Shown: positions 7,919 to 16,677 of the stretch, one piece after another
How the letters are laid out: every line of letters begins with the position of its first letter
How positions within the stretch are numbered: the stretch's first letter is position 1
Assembly (NCBI RefSeq): GCF_018474015.1
Contig: NZ_JAHCSG010000003.1
Span: 496,001-560,000, forward strand
Reading direction: 5' to 3'
DNA: 64,000 bases
DNA from: Williamsia sp. CHRR-6
GTDB taxonomy: Bacteria > Actinomycetota > Actinomycetes > Mycobacteriales > Mycobacteriaceae
The notes under the pieces: model-generated
Seen by the model: the letters and a program-made list of their open reading frames with translations, nothing else
What the model was told of the DNA's origin: nothing
The model's database searches: none
Made by a program: the position numbers and the translations under genes

Positions 7919-9127
7919 TCAACGCGGAATCGCTGCGACGCTGAGTACTTCGGCACTATAGAAGCTGGTCAGGGTCTTGGGCAGCCAGGCAAGCGGTACA
8001 GTCCGCAGGGTGCGCCCATCGACCAGCGAGTACTCGATGTAGCGGGGCGTCGAGTCTTTGGTGACCACGGCGACGATGCCGTTGCCCACGTTCGCTATCC
8101 GGGCCTGGCGTGCGTCCGGTATCGACCACTCGAATCGGACGGTGCCCTCCGACCCGTCTGCCGCGACCGAAAGCATCTCTCCAGCAGTATTGATCCAGTA
8201 CAGCCGGTCATTGTGCAAAGTGAGCGTATCGCGCATCGCGGCACCAACTCGACCAGGCACTGTGACTGGCTTTTCAGTCGACATCCCGGTGCGGAGATCG
8301 TTGGACACGAGCGTGAGTACGGCAGACGCTTCGGATGCGCTGGTCGCGGGCGGATAGGAGAACAGATTCACCATCATTCCACCTCGTTTCCAGCACACGC
8401 CTCTCCGGGAAACTGGGGAAACCTCGATCGACTGCTCCCACGTCCGGAGCAGCGTCGGCCGGGTTCCTCGGGTCGTTGTGAAGAAGCCGTTCGTCGCGCG
8501 GGTCGGGACACGGCGTGGCGAATTTATGTCCTCGGCAACCACGTAGGCGCGGTCTCCGCATTGGGACACCGACCGAACATAACCTTCGAATCGACCATGC
8601 GTCAGTTGCGACGGCCCGGCCGAGTTGTCGGCGACGACATAATCGTTGCGATACCCGGTTGCCGGACCATCAGGTTTAGCCGTGTTGAACCACAGAGTCG
8701 ATGTACCGGTTGTCTCGTCGATTGCACCAGCCTGACCCATATTCTCGTTGATCGATACCTTTTGCATCCCACCCGTGGTGAACTCGTACACCGCATCGCC
8801 GGTCGTGGCCACCACTCGATCCTTCGACGCGTATACCATCGGCGAATACATCAGCGCACCCGTCTTGCTTCCCACTACCTTCCCGGCCGCATCAAACGCA
8901 ATAATGTACGTCGACGCCGGCCTCGGGGTCGGTTCTGCCTCGATCCCCACCGCCAACACCGCAACCGCAGACGCAGGCAGCGAAGTCAACTCGTCACCCG
9001 GAGCATCCGCAGTCACCTGACATGCCGAGGCCACAACCAACACCGACACCGACAACGTAAGAACCAGCCGCAAACGCTTCGCCTTGTTGGGCGTAGATGC
9101 GAGAGAATTGGTTGAAGAATTAGCCAT
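7919..9127 (-). CDS. Exported protein or lipoprotein with beta-propeller-like repeats
   Basis: A 402-residue protein with a basic N-terminus (NKAKRLRLVL), a hydrophobic segment and VVASAC at 31-36. The Cys could be a lipid anchor, although the residue at -3 is Ala, so the lipobox is weak. The remainder is rich in short beta-strand-like repeats (VVGSKTGALMYSPMVYASKDRVVATTGDAVYEF; DTLTLHNDRLYWINTAGEM, split by Gly/Asp turns), suggesting a propeller. Its ATG overlaps the stop of the LGFP protein gene (TGATG at 9125-9129), so the two are translationally coupled and probably act together outside the membrane. No enzyme motif is visible. Confidence 0.65.
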   Translation of the reverse strand: MANSSTNSLASTPNKAKRLRLVLTLSVSVLVVASACQVTADAPGDELTSLPASAVAVLAVGIEAEPTPRPASTYIIAFDAAGKVVGSKTGALMYSPMVYASKDRVVATTGDAVYEFTTGGMQKVSINENMGQAGAIDETTGTSTLWFNTAKPDGPATGYRNDYVVADNSAGPSQLTHGRFEGYVRSVSQCGDRAYVVAEDINSPRRVPTRATNGFFTTTRGTRPTLLRTWEQSIEVSPVSRRGVCWKRGGMMVNLFSYPPATSASEASAVLTLVSNDLRTGMSTEKPVTVPGRVGAAMRDTLTLHNDRLYWINTAGEMLSVAADGSEGTVRFEWSIPDARQARIANVGNGIVAVVTKDSTPRYIEYSLVDGRTLRTVPLAWLPKTLTSFYSAEVLSVAAIPR

Positions 9128-10881
9128 CAGTACGCCGTCGCATCCGGTGCATCACGAATGTCACGAGGATAAACACCCCATCCACCGTCTCCATCGATAT
9201 CTACCTTGCCGCCTGTCGCATTCATGTACGCCGCCCATACGAGCTGCGAGCAGTTGTAAGTGTTGCCCAGCGCCCTCTTCTCCCAGTCGCGACGATTAAA
9301 CGCGAAGTTCTTGTTGTATCCCGAGCCCTCCTTCAACAGCGCATACTCTGCCGCAAGAGCCCGGGTCTCATTGCTCGCGTGAACATACATCAATCTTGGG
9401 TTATGGACACGCGCTTCCGATGCCAGCTTTCGCTGGACTCCTCGAGTCGGGTCTAGGGCCTTAACAGTTTCTTTGGTTGAAACGAAAATGCCCATGTGTC
9501 CGTGCTCGAACTGAAAGTTTCCGACTACCTGCGCTGCATCAGAATAGAAGAGATCACCAACCCCACGCGCCTCTGGAATTGCAACAAGCTCCGACGGGTC
9601 ATGCACCAGCGTGCTAGTTGATGCATTTTTCTCTGCCAGCGCCTGTTCGACTACAGTAGCGATTGCCGTCGCGGCCGAGCTTGCAGCAGCGGCGGCGTCA
9701 CGGAGTACTTCTTCGGGCGTAGTACCCTCATTAAACTTAGAAAGTTGCACGGTCTTTGGGCCAGCTGCCTTAATGCTACCATTTTGGAAAGACTGATCGA
9801 CAGTCACACCACCGTCAGACGACGAAAAGTTGCCGATTGGATATCCATAGCGACTACGCTCATATCTCACATCACCCCACACCTTATAAACTCTATCGAC
9901 GATGGGGAACGCGCCGCTTGTTGCTGACCAGTAGATAGCACCGTTCTGGAAATTGTTGAACCGACCCTTCCCATCCGGGGTCACCGTCTCATCCGTGACC
10001 GGAAAGCCCAACGCATTCGTCTGCGCGCCGATCGCCCGATACTTGTCCCGGATCGCACCCTGCACATTATGCGTCCCCGTCGGAATACTGTAAAACAACG
10101 TCGTCCCCTGGAACTCCTGACGACGACCATCCAACCCACCCAGCGGAATCTCATCCGTCGTCGGATACTTCATGAAGCCACCCTCGAACCCGTACTGGCC
10201 CCACTTCGTCAAAAAATCATGCGCCATCGGATGCGCATCCGTCACAGCAGTCCAATAAATGTTGCCACCCAAAAACTCTGACCGCTTCCCCACCCGATCT
10301 GGGTTCGTCAACTCACTGGTCTTCGGGAACAACAAGAATCCATTCGGGCCACCCGTCTGGTTGTACTTGTCCCGAATCCGGCCACACACCTCAAACGGCG
10401 CCGGCCAATACACCTGACACCCCGCCGTCACCGCAGCCGTCGCCAACGACGTGGAGACGACAGCCAGATTCGCCTCCAACACCTCCGCCCGATCAGCATC
10501 AGCCTTCGTAAACGGCTTCGGCACGCTCTCACAATCCGACCGCATCTTCCCCCGCACCACACTCCGATGCGGATTACGCGTCGGAGACCACCGCACCCCC
10601 TTCCGCGTACCCGTCGCACACCCCACCACCGGCGGACCAGACGGAGCCGGCGACACCACTGGAGGGGAATCCACAGACGGCGACGGCGAACCCGGCGACA
10701 CAGGAACATCCGACGGCGGCGGAACATCCGCCGTGTCAGGAGAAACAGGCGAACCCGGCGTGCCAGGAGAATCCGGCGACACCGGGGAATCCGGCGACTG
10801 ATCAGGAGACGACGACACCGGAGGCGCAGACGGCGGCACCGGATTAGCGCCCGCTACACCCACCCCCACCGACAACCCCAC
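9127..10881 (-). CDS. Cell-wall protein with LGFP repeats and C-terminal YiiX/NlpC-P60-like cysteine hydrolase domain; signal peptide out of frame
   Basis: A 584-residue frame. Residues 15-85 are Pro/Ser/Asp-rich (SPDSPGTPGSP type). Four to five LGFP-type repeats follow (GPNGFLLFP, GFEGGFMKYP, TNALGFP, RSRYGYP), a module known to associate with the mycolyl-arabinogalactan wall. The C-terminus has HGHMGIFV and NTYNCSQLVWAAY, giving the His and Cys of a permuted papain-like (YiiX/DUF830) hydrolase. The GTG at 10881 opens inside what should be the hydrophobic half of a signal peptide (GLSVGVGVAGA). The matching N-terminal half lies upstream in another frame, separated by a heptamer repeat (10883-10906). 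The gene is therefore possibly phase-off, or frame-shifted by mutation or sequencing error. Confidence 0.75.
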   Translation of the reverse strand: MGLSVGVGVAGANPVPPSAPPVSSSPDQSPDSPVSPDSPGTPGSPVSPDTADVPPPSDVPVSPGSPSPSVDSPPVVSPAPSGPPVVGCATGTRKGVRWSPTRNPHRSVVRGKMRSDCESVPKPFTKADADRAEVLEANLAVVSTSLATAAVTAGCQVYWPAPFEVCGRIRDKYNQTGGPNGFLLFPKTSELTNPDRVGKRSEFLGGNIYWTAVTDAHPMAHDFLTKWGQYGFEGGFMKYPTTDEIPLGGLDGRRQEFQGTTLFYSIPTGTHNVQGAIRDKYRAIGAQTNALGFPVTDETVTPDGKGRFNNFQNGAIYWSATSGAFPIVDRVYKVWGDVRYERSRYGYPIGNFSSSDGGVTVDQSFQNGSIKAAGPKTVQLSKFNEGTTPEEVLRDAAAAASSAATAIATVVEQALAEKNASTSTLVHDPSELVAIPEARGVGDLFYSDAAQVVGNFQFEHGHMGIFVSTKETVKALDPTRGVQRKLASEARVHNPRLMYVHASNETRALAAEYALLKEGSGYNKNFAFNRRDWEKRALGNTYNCSQLVWAAYMNATGGKVDIDGDGGWGVYPRDIRDAPDATAY

Positions 10882-10882
10882 A

Positions 10883-10906
10883 CAGACCGCAGACCGCAGA
10901 CCGCAG
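10883..10906. repeat. Heptamer tandem repeat in the signal-peptide coding region
   Basis: On the plus strand ACCGCAG occurs three times in a row (10886-10906) preceded by a partial CAG. On the coding (minus) strand this is CTGCGGT x3. A GTG at 10918 just upstream reads MRLVLRSAVC and then, with three units, runs into a stop after 24 codons. With two units (or five) it would continue in frame as VGLSVGVGVAGA into the 584-residue protein, giving a normal signal peptide. The repeat thus sits where slipped-strand mispairing would switch export on or off. Confidence 0.8.
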
Positions 10907-11102
10907 AACCAATCTCACGCCAACCACTTTCAGTCGTACCCCCAACCAATCCCCACGCCGAACCGGACACACCACCAGGGGCTAGCACCGGCCAAAGACC
11001 GCAATGTCGGTAAAGGGTGATTTGCCAAGGTGGGATCTCCAACCGGCGCGCGAGCCCAGCAAAGTAGTGCGTTCGTGCAGACGTATGGGCACAATGACTG
11101 CC

Positions 11103-12041
11103 ATGCGCTCCATCTGGAAAGGCGACCTCAGCTTCGGCCTGGTGAACGTGCCGGTCAAGGTGTACTCGGCCACCGAGTCCCACGACCGCACCAGCCACCA
11201 GGTGGCCACTGACGGCACCCGCATCCGGTACCGCCGAGTGAAGGAGGGCACCGACACCGAGGTCGAGTTCTCCGAGATCGCCAACGCCTACGAGAGCGAG
11301 TCGGGCGAGATGGTGATCCTCACCAAGACCGATCTCGCCGAGCTCCCAGTCCAGAAGAGCCCCGAGGTGGCGATCACCGGCTTCGTCCCGGTCGATCAGG
11401 TCGACCCGATCTACTTCGACAAGCCCTACTACCTGGAGCCTGCGTCCAAGTCGTCCAAGGCGTACGTGTTGATGCGCGATGCGCTGGCGCAGACCGAAAG
11501 GCTGGCGATCGCCACCTTCACCCTGCGCAGCCGCACCCGGCTGGCCGCGCTGCGGGTGGTCGACGACGTGATCACCCTGCAGACCCTGCTGTGGCCCGAC
11601 GAGGTTCGCCAGCCCACGTTCGGGTTCCTCGACGACACCCCCGAGATTCGGCCCCAAGAACTGGAGATGGCCGCCTCCCTGATCGAGAGCATGGCCGGCG
11701 ACTTCGACCCCACCCAGTACGAGGACACCTACCAGCTGGAGCTGTCCAAGCTGATCGAAGCCAAAGCCCAAGGCACTGAAGCGTTCCCGGTCGCCGAGAC
11801 CACCACTACCGAGGACGAGGACTCCGAGGTGGCCGACCTGTTGGCCGCGTTGCGCGCCTCGGTACGCGACCGCACCGGCAGCGCTCCCGCCGTCGCCGAC
11901 ACCCCCGCCGCTGCACCGGCAAAGAAGGCCGTGGGGGCCAAGTCCGCCGCCAAGAAGGCAGCTGCGAAGAAGGCCGCAACCACCACCGCACCGACGAAAA
12001 AGGTTGCCGCCAAGAAGGCGTCGGTCAAGAAGGCTGTCTGA
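11103..12041 (+). CDS. ku: Ku protein (non-homologous end joining)
   Basis: A 312-residue bacterial Ku homodimer subunit that binds DNA ends and recruits LigD for non-homologous end joining. The start ATG 11103 gives the family opening MRSIWKGDLSFGLVNVPVKV; longer in-frame starts (for example 11094) are possible. The Ku core spans roughly residues 1-255. The tail from about 265 is Ala/Lys-rich (AKKAVGAKSAAKKAAAKKA, then KKVAAKKASVKKAV), like the extended lysine tails that let mycobacterial Ku bind internal DNA sites. No ligD is in the window. It is divergent from the LGFP gene and ends nine bases before the convergent DUF350 gene. Confidence 0.95.
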   Translation: MRSIWKGDLSFGLVNVPVKVYSATESHDRTSHQVATDGTRIRYRRVKEGTDTEVEFSEIANAYESESGEMVILTKTDLAELPVQKSPEVAITGFVPVDQVDPIYFDKPYYLEPASKSSKAYVLMRDALAQTERLAIATFTLRSRTRLAALRVVDDVITLQTLLWPDEVRQPTFGFLDDTPEIRPQELEMAASLIESMAGDFDPTQYEDTYQLELSKLIEAKAQGTEAFPVAETTTTEDEDSEVADLLAALRASVRDRTGSAPAVADTPAAAPAKKAVGAKSAAKKAAAKKAATTTAPTKKVAAKKASVKKAV

Positions 12042-12050
12042 GGCAACGCC

Positions 12051-12911
12051 TCAAATCGCTGACAGTGTCGCGGCGACGATGGTCGCCGCGACAAGCAGAG
12101 TGGTCGCCTGGAACGCAGCAACCGTCGTCGACCCCGCTTCCTGAGCCTCAGCGATCGTGTGTCGTCGCGTCAGCAGGCGGTTGCCGATCCATCGCACCAG
12201 ATACAACAGCACGACGGCCGTTGCGGCGGTGAGGAAGAACCAACCGAACGCCTCCACCCAACCATCGATGTCCCCGGCCACCCCGACTCGCGTGACCACG
12301 CTGGCCGAGACCAGCACGGCCGCCAGTTCGATTCCAGCCGCCAGGTTCCCATCGCGGAGCCGAGCACGCAGATCGTAGGAGGTGACCGCCTCGTGCAGCC
12401 AGTACACCCCCATCACAAACGCCAGACCCAGCACGTAGAACACCACCGTGGACGACACGGTCATCACCCACGAGTTACCGTCACCGGTGAGAGAGCCGTT
12501 GAGCAACAATCCGATCCCGATGTAGAAACCTGCCTCAACCACACCCACCGCTCGGTTGTCGGCCAGCAACAGCTCCCGGTTGGCCACTTTCGGGAACAGC
12601 ACCCAGTCGACGAAGAAATAGGCAAGCAGCAACGCCGTGAACACCCAGGCGCCCTCGATCAGCAGAGTTCGGGCCGACGGCCACAGGTTGCCCACGTCGA
12701 ACTGCCCTATCACCGCCAGCATCGCGATCGGTTGCGCCACCAGCAATCCGACTCGCTGGGCCAGGTAGGCCACATTGCCCTTGACGAAGAGCTCATCCCA
12801 ATCGTCGAACGGGGTGATCCAGTCCAGCACCCGCCACAGCAGGCCGATGTAGAACAGCAGCACCGCGACGATCACCAGAGCGCGGACCAGATCAGGGAAG
12901 AACGAACTCAT
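12051..12911 (-). CDS. DUF350 family membrane protein
   Basis: A 286-residue integral membrane protein with about eight hydrophobic segments arranged as repeated DUF350 units (VVEAGFYIGIGLLLNGSL and the related GNLAAGIELAAVLVSASVV both show the G-x-E/A-L-x-G-I-x-L pattern). In many bacteria, including the E. coli yjf cluster, a DUF350 protein is encoded with a glutathionylspermidine-synthase-like ATP-grasp protein and a small lipoprotein, as here. Its start overlaps the stop of the synthase-like gene by ATGA. The biochemical role is unknown. Confidence 0.8.
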   Translation of the reverse strand: MSSFFPDLVRALVIVAVLLFYIGLLWRVLDWITPFDDWDELFVKGNVAYLAQRVGLLVAQPIAMLAVIGQFDVGNLWPSARTLLIEGAWVFTALLLAYFFVDWVLFPKVANRELLLADNRAVGVVEAGFYIGIGLLLNGSLTGDGNSWVMTVSSTVVFYVLGLAFVMGVYWLHEAVTSYDLRARLRDGNLAAGIELAAVLVSASVVTRVGVAGDIDGWVEAFGWFFLTAATAVVLLYLVRWIGNRLLTRRHTIAEAQEAGSTTVAAFQATTLLVAATIVAATLSAI

Positions 12912-14260
12912 GACTCACTCTCAGTGGCGGCCGCCGATACGACGGAATCAGCAGGTGCGTAGCGCAATTCGCCGTCGCTGATGCTGTGCGGCACGAAATT
13001 GGCAAAATCATCGGTGACCGGCGACGTGCTCTCCCGGATACCCATGCCCGCCGGTTCACCGTCGACCATCCACAGCCCCAACACCGGATGCACGGGTTCA
13101 CTGGCTGCGGTGCGGAACTCAGGAGGTAGCGCCAAGTTCTGGATGATGAACCCTTCGCCGCCGTACTCGCGGTCGATGACCGGGACCACCAGCTTCCCGT
13201 CGGCGTCGACCAGGCTGAGGTTGGCACCCTCACGGCTGAGCAGTGGTTTGCGCGCGTATCCGGTCGACATCGGCGGGGCATCTGACTCGAAGTAGCTGGG
13301 GATGAGGAACTTCGACCGAGGATCATCAGCGAAACGTGCCCACAGCACCGCCAGCAAGCCCTTGTTGCTCCACAGCATCTTGTATGGCGGCTCGATCCAT
13401 ACTGTTCCACCGGTGTAGGTGCCGTCGGGACTGCGGCGGCCCACGGTGGCCATGTCGGCAAACGCCGCCGGACCAAAACGCTCCTCCACCATGAACTCCC
13501 ACGGATAGAGCTTGAAGATGACGTCGATGTGGCGGTCGGCCTCGTCATAGAAGCGCCCGTCGTCACCCAGCACGATGTCTTCCATCTCGATGGTGGCCGT
13601 GTCGAATCCGGCTGCGGCACAGGCGTCCCGAAGCAGCAGCGTGTTCATCTCGTCCTCGAACGACCCCTGCCCCGCCCCGATGGCGAAATGCACTGTGGGC
13701 ACGCCCAATCCGTATCGATCGCCCAATCCACGCAGGTTGCGACGCCATGCATCGACCAGCATCTCGTAGATCAGGTTCCACTGGTCGCGCCCGTGACCAG
13801 TCTGCTCCAACCACAACCACTGGATGGTTGCCGACTCGACCAGACTCGTGGGGGTGTCGGCGTTGAACTCGTAGAGCTGCGGCACACGCAATGCTGGGTC
13901 GGGATGGTCCAGACCGCCGAACCGGAAGTCGAAGCGTCCGTAGATGCTGCCGAACGCGGGCTCAGGATCCCACGACGCGATCACCTGATCGTGCGCGTAG
14001 GCCGGTATCCCGATCTGGCTCAACACATCTCGATTGGCTGGGTCGGTCATCCAGTCGCCGGCCTCGACGCACATGTCGAACACGCAGCGAGCTGCTTCTT
14101 CGAGCAACTCGATCTCGGCCAGGGTGAACGAGTAGTAGACGCCTTCGCGCCAGTAGTGATGGAACGGGTCCGATGGATCGGTTTCGCGGGTGTAGACCAG
14201 CCCCTGCGACTGCACCAGCGCAGTCCAATCGGGACGCTGGGCGCAGGTCAGTCGTCTCAT
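12908..14260 (-). CDS. Glutathionylspermidine synthase-like ATP-grasp protein (YgiC/YjfC family)
   Basis: A 450-residue ATP-dependent C-N ligase-like protein related to the synthetase domain of glutathionylspermidine synthase. Landmarks are GSIYGRFDFRFGG and YEFNADTPTSLVESA (pre-ATP-grasp substrate region), then DVIFKLYPWEFM, EPPYKMLWSNKGLLAVLW and REYGGEGFIIQN in the ATP-binding half. Actinobacteria of this group make mycothiol rather than glutathione, so the natural substrate is unlikely to be glutathionylspermidine; the YgiC/YjfC branch has no settled substrate. It is the middle gene of three, with ATGA overlaps at both ends. Confidence 0.85.
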   Translation of the reverse strand: MRRLTCAQRPDWTALVQSQGLVYTRETDPSDPFHHYWREGVYYSFTLAEIELLEEAARCVFDMCVEAGDWMTDPANRDVLSQIGIPAYAHDQVIASWDPEPAFGSIYGRFDFRFGGLDHPDPALRVPQLYEFNADTPTSLVESATIQWLWLEQTGHGRDQWNLIYEMLVDAWRRNLRGLGDRYGLGVPTVHFAIGAGQGSFEDEMNTLLLRDACAAAGFDTATIEMEDIVLGDDGRFYDEADRHIDVIFKLYPWEFMVEERFGPAAFADMATVGRRSPDGTYTGGTVWIEPPYKMLWSNKGLLAVLWARFADDPRSKFLIPSYFESDAPPMSTGYARKPLLSREGANLSLVDADGKLVVPVIDREYGGEGFIIQNLALPPEFRTAASEPVHPVLGLWMVDGEPAGMGIRESTSPVTDDFANFVPHSISDGELRYAPADSVVSAAATESES

Positions 14261-14718
14261 CCCCCGTTGCTCGACGAGCCCGACCGGCTCTTCGACGAGT
14301 TGGAGCTGCTCTCCGACGATCCGAACCCGCCCGAGTTGCGTCGCGTGGTGCCGTCGGCCCGGGTGTCGGTGCTGCCGGTCGCCGAGCCCCGCTGGGTACC
14401 GTCCCCGCTGCGGGTCGCCCCCAACGCCGACTGCGGCGAAGCCATGAGCCGACGGGACTTCGCCTTGGTGACATCGAGGGCCGAACCGCGCACGAGGTTC
14501 TTCGCGTAGGGCCCGCGCACGTAGTAGTAGGTGTGCCCGACACCGCCGAAGGAGTCGCCGTAACTGTCGTCATCGCAGTAGATGTTGTCGACCACCTGGT
14601 CGTTCTCATCCACGCAGTACTCGTTGTCGGCACTGGAAGAGCTGAACGAGCTGCAGCCGCCCAGCGCCAACGTCGCCGCAGCACCCAGCGCAGCCACCCC
14701 GGTCATCCGTCCACGCAC
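14257..14718 (-). CDS. Lipoprotein of the DUF350/synthase-like operon
   Basis: A 153-residue protein with a signal peptide and a clear lipobox LGGC (Cys22). A Cys/Asp-rich middle follows (EYCVDENDQVVDNIYCDDD), then aromatic GHTYYYVRGPY and a long Ser/Gly/Thr-rich tail. The tail suggests a flexible surface-exposed end. Small lipoproteins of this look (DUF1190-like in Enterobacteria) accompany the same synthase-like gene elsewhere. I take GTG 14718 because AGGAGG lies about ten bases upstream; it is the first gene of the operon. Confidence 0.75.
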   Translation of the reverse strand: MRGRMTGVAALGAAATLALGGCSSFSSSSADNEYCVDENDQVVDNIYCDDDSYGDSFGGVGHTYYYVRGPYAKNLVRGSALDVTKAKSRRLMASPQSALGATRSGDGTQRGSATGSTDTRADGTTRRNSGGFGSSESSSNSSKSRSGSSSNGG

Positions 14719-14781
14719 GTCCTGTCGACCTCCTGATCAAAGGAAGACTCGACTATAGCCCGTACGCCTGGCCAGGAGCGA

Positions 14782-15810
14782 CTACGTGGTGCCACCTCGC
14801 TTGGCGTCGCCGAAAGCCTCGTCGCGTTCACGCACCGCCTGCCGGAATCCGACTGTGGCGCTGCGGTTCTGGAACGCATAACCCTCGCGGGTGTGCCGGG
14901 AGATGCCGTCGAACACCGTGGAGATCAACGCCGAGTTGGCAATGCCCTGGGCATGCAACGCACTGTTGAGCGCCAGTTTCACCATGATCAACTGATTGAT
15001 CGGCATCAGCGCGATCCGCGCCACGTACTCCTCCACCCGCGCGTCCAGCTCATCGACGGGAGCCGAGTCGATGGCCAAGCCCCAGTCGACCGCCTGCTTC
15101 CCGGTGATGCAGTCACCGGTGAACAACAGCCGCTTGGCGCGTTGATCGCCGATGCGGTGCGCCCACAACCCGGTCGAGGGCACCCCCCACACCCGGGTGG
15201 GCGGATAGCCGATCTTGGTGTCATCGGCGGCGATGATCTGATCGCAGTGCAGTGCGATGTCGGTGCCACCGGCCACACAGAATCCATGCAGCTTGGCCAC
15301 CACCGGCTTGTTGGCATGCAGCAGGCTGGCGAAACCGCGGGAGAAACGGCTCATCATCGCGTAGTCGACCATCGGGTCCCACTGCTGCTGCGGGTTGTGG
15401 TTGCTGGCCTGCATGCGCGGGTCCAGCACCGTGCCCTCTTGGCTGACGGTGAAACCTCGTGTGTCGGGGCGTTGGCTGCGTTCGGCGAACGCCCCCAGGT
15501 CATAACCACCGCAGAACCCCTTGCCGCGACCCGAGAGCAGCATCACGTGCACGCGTGGGTCGATGTCGGCGGCCTCCACCGCCGCTGTCAGATCCAGCGG
15601 GGTGTCGGAGGTGATGGCATTTCCCTGCGCGGGACGGTTGAAAGTGATGCGCGCGACGCGTCCGGTCACCCGATAGGTCAGCGTGGGAAAGTCCAGCTCA
15701 TCGGGCGGTGTGGTGTCCGCGACCGCCGCAGCGTGCGGGTCGTGGCCCGATTCGGCCCCCTCCCGCCAGGCGGCCGGACGCGAGCCCGAGGCGAAGTGGT
15801 CAGCGGACAT
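14782..15810 (-). CDS. Crotonase/enoyl-CoA hydratase family protein
   Basis: A 342-residue crotonase superfamily enzyme acting on an acyl-CoA. The oxyanion-hole segments are GRGKGFCGGYDLG and KLHGFCVAGGTDIALHCD. The canonical second catalytic Glu of hydratases is not evident (RVWGVPSTG in that region), so the reaction could be hydration, isomerisation or hydrolysis. An extra ~40-residue polar N-terminus and a long C-terminus make it larger than the usual 260 residues, as in several mycobacterial EchA paralogues. ATG 15810 has AGGGA at a good distance. It is divergent from a second crotonase with only 39 bases between the starts. Confidence 0.8.
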   Translation of the reverse strand: MSADHFASGSRPAAWREGAESGHDPHAAAVADTTPPDELDFPTLTYRVTGRVARITFNRPAQGNAITSDTPLDLTAAVEAADIDPRVHVMLLSGRGKGFCGGYDLGAFAERSQRPDTRGFTVSQEGTVLDPRMQASNHNPQQQWDPMVDYAMMSRFSRGFASLLHANKPVVAKLHGFCVAGGTDIALHCDQIIAADDTKIGYPPTRVWGVPSTGLWAHRIGDQRAKRLLFTGDCITGKQAVDWGLAIDSAPVDELDARVEEYVARIALMPINQLIMVKLALNSALHAQGIANSALISTVFDGISRHTREGYAFQNRSATVGFRQAVRERDEAFGDAKRGGTT

Positions 15811-15849
15811 GACGATCCCTGGTCATGCCGATCACCGTAACGTGGTGGC

Positions 15850-16677
15850 ATGAGTGACGAACCCGGGTTGGACGGCCCCGCGATCGGCGAAGGTGCCGTG
15901 GTGGTCACCACCGACGGGCCCGTCACCCTGATCGGGCTCAACCGGCCGCAGGTGCGCAACGCCGTGGATCGGCACACCGCCGAGGCTCTCGCCCAAGCGT
16001 TTCGGGCGTTCGACGCCGACCCGGATGCGAGCGTCGCCATCCTGCATGGACACGGCGGAACCTTTTGCGCCGGAGCCGATCTCGGCGCGATCGCCAGCGG
16101 TGATGCGTCTCGAGTCAACCGTTTCGAGCCCGACGGCGACGCGCCGATGGGTGTGTCGCGGATGGAGCTGAACAAGCCGGTGATCGCCGCCATCGACGGG
16201 CACGCGGTGGCCGGTGGTCTGGAGCTGGCGATCTGGGCCGACCTGCGGGTGGCCGACGAAGACGCTGTCCTCGGGGTGTTCTGTAGGCGTTGGGGGGTGC
16301 CTTTGATCGACGGCGGCACCGTGCGGCTACCCCGGCTGATCGGGGAGAGCCGCGCATTGGACCTCATCCTTACCGGACGGCCGGTCGATGCGGCCGAAGC
16401 GCTGGCGATGGGCCTGGTCAACCGGGTGGCCCCACGCGGCACCGCCCTGGCGAGTGCCCGCGAACTGGCCCACCAACTGGCCGCGTTCCCGCAGACCTGT
16501 TTGCGCCACGATCGACTGTCGGTGCGCCAACAGGCCGGCCTCGACCTGCCCGCCGCCCTGGCCAACGAGATCCGCCACGGTGCGGTGTCGTTGAGCGACG
16601 GCGCGCTCGCCGGGGCAGCCGCGTTCGCCGCCGGCGCCGGTCGACACGGATCGTTCACCGAGACGGCCTCGACATGA
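15850..16677 (+). CDS. Crotonase/enoyl-CoA hydratase family protein
   Basis: A 275-residue crotonase with the CoA/oxyanion segments GTFCAGADLGAI and IDGHAVAGGLELAIWADLR, followed by RRWGVPLIDGGTVRLPRLIG. Its substrate is unknown. The stop overlaps the start of the large ECF-type transporter (ATGA at 16674), so the two genes are coupled although their functions look unrelated. It is divergently transcribed from the crotonase at 14782-15810. Confidence 0.8.
   Translation: MSDEPGLDGPAIGEGAVVVTTDGPVTLIGLNRPQVRNAVDRHTAEALAQAFRAFDADPDASVAILHGHGGTFCAGADLGAIASGDASRVNRFEPDGDAPMGVSRMELNKPVIAAIDGHAVAGGLELAIWADLRVADEDAVLGVFCRRWGVPLIDGGTVRLPRLIGESRALDLILTGRPVDAAEALAMGLVNRVAPRGTALASARELAHQLAAFPQTCLRHDRLSVRQQAGLDLPAALANEIRHGAVSLSDGALAGAAAFAAGAGRHGSFTETAST

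Noticed and set aside
7862-9115. A 417-residue plus-strand ORF
   Set aside because: It is the antisense shadow of the exported lipoprotein gene, being His/Arg-rich with no domain.
16290-16673. An N-terminal extension of the ECF transporter
   Set aside because: It overlaps the crotonase gene in another frame and is Arg-rich shadow sequence; ATG 16674 overlaps the crotonase stop in the usual ATGA way.
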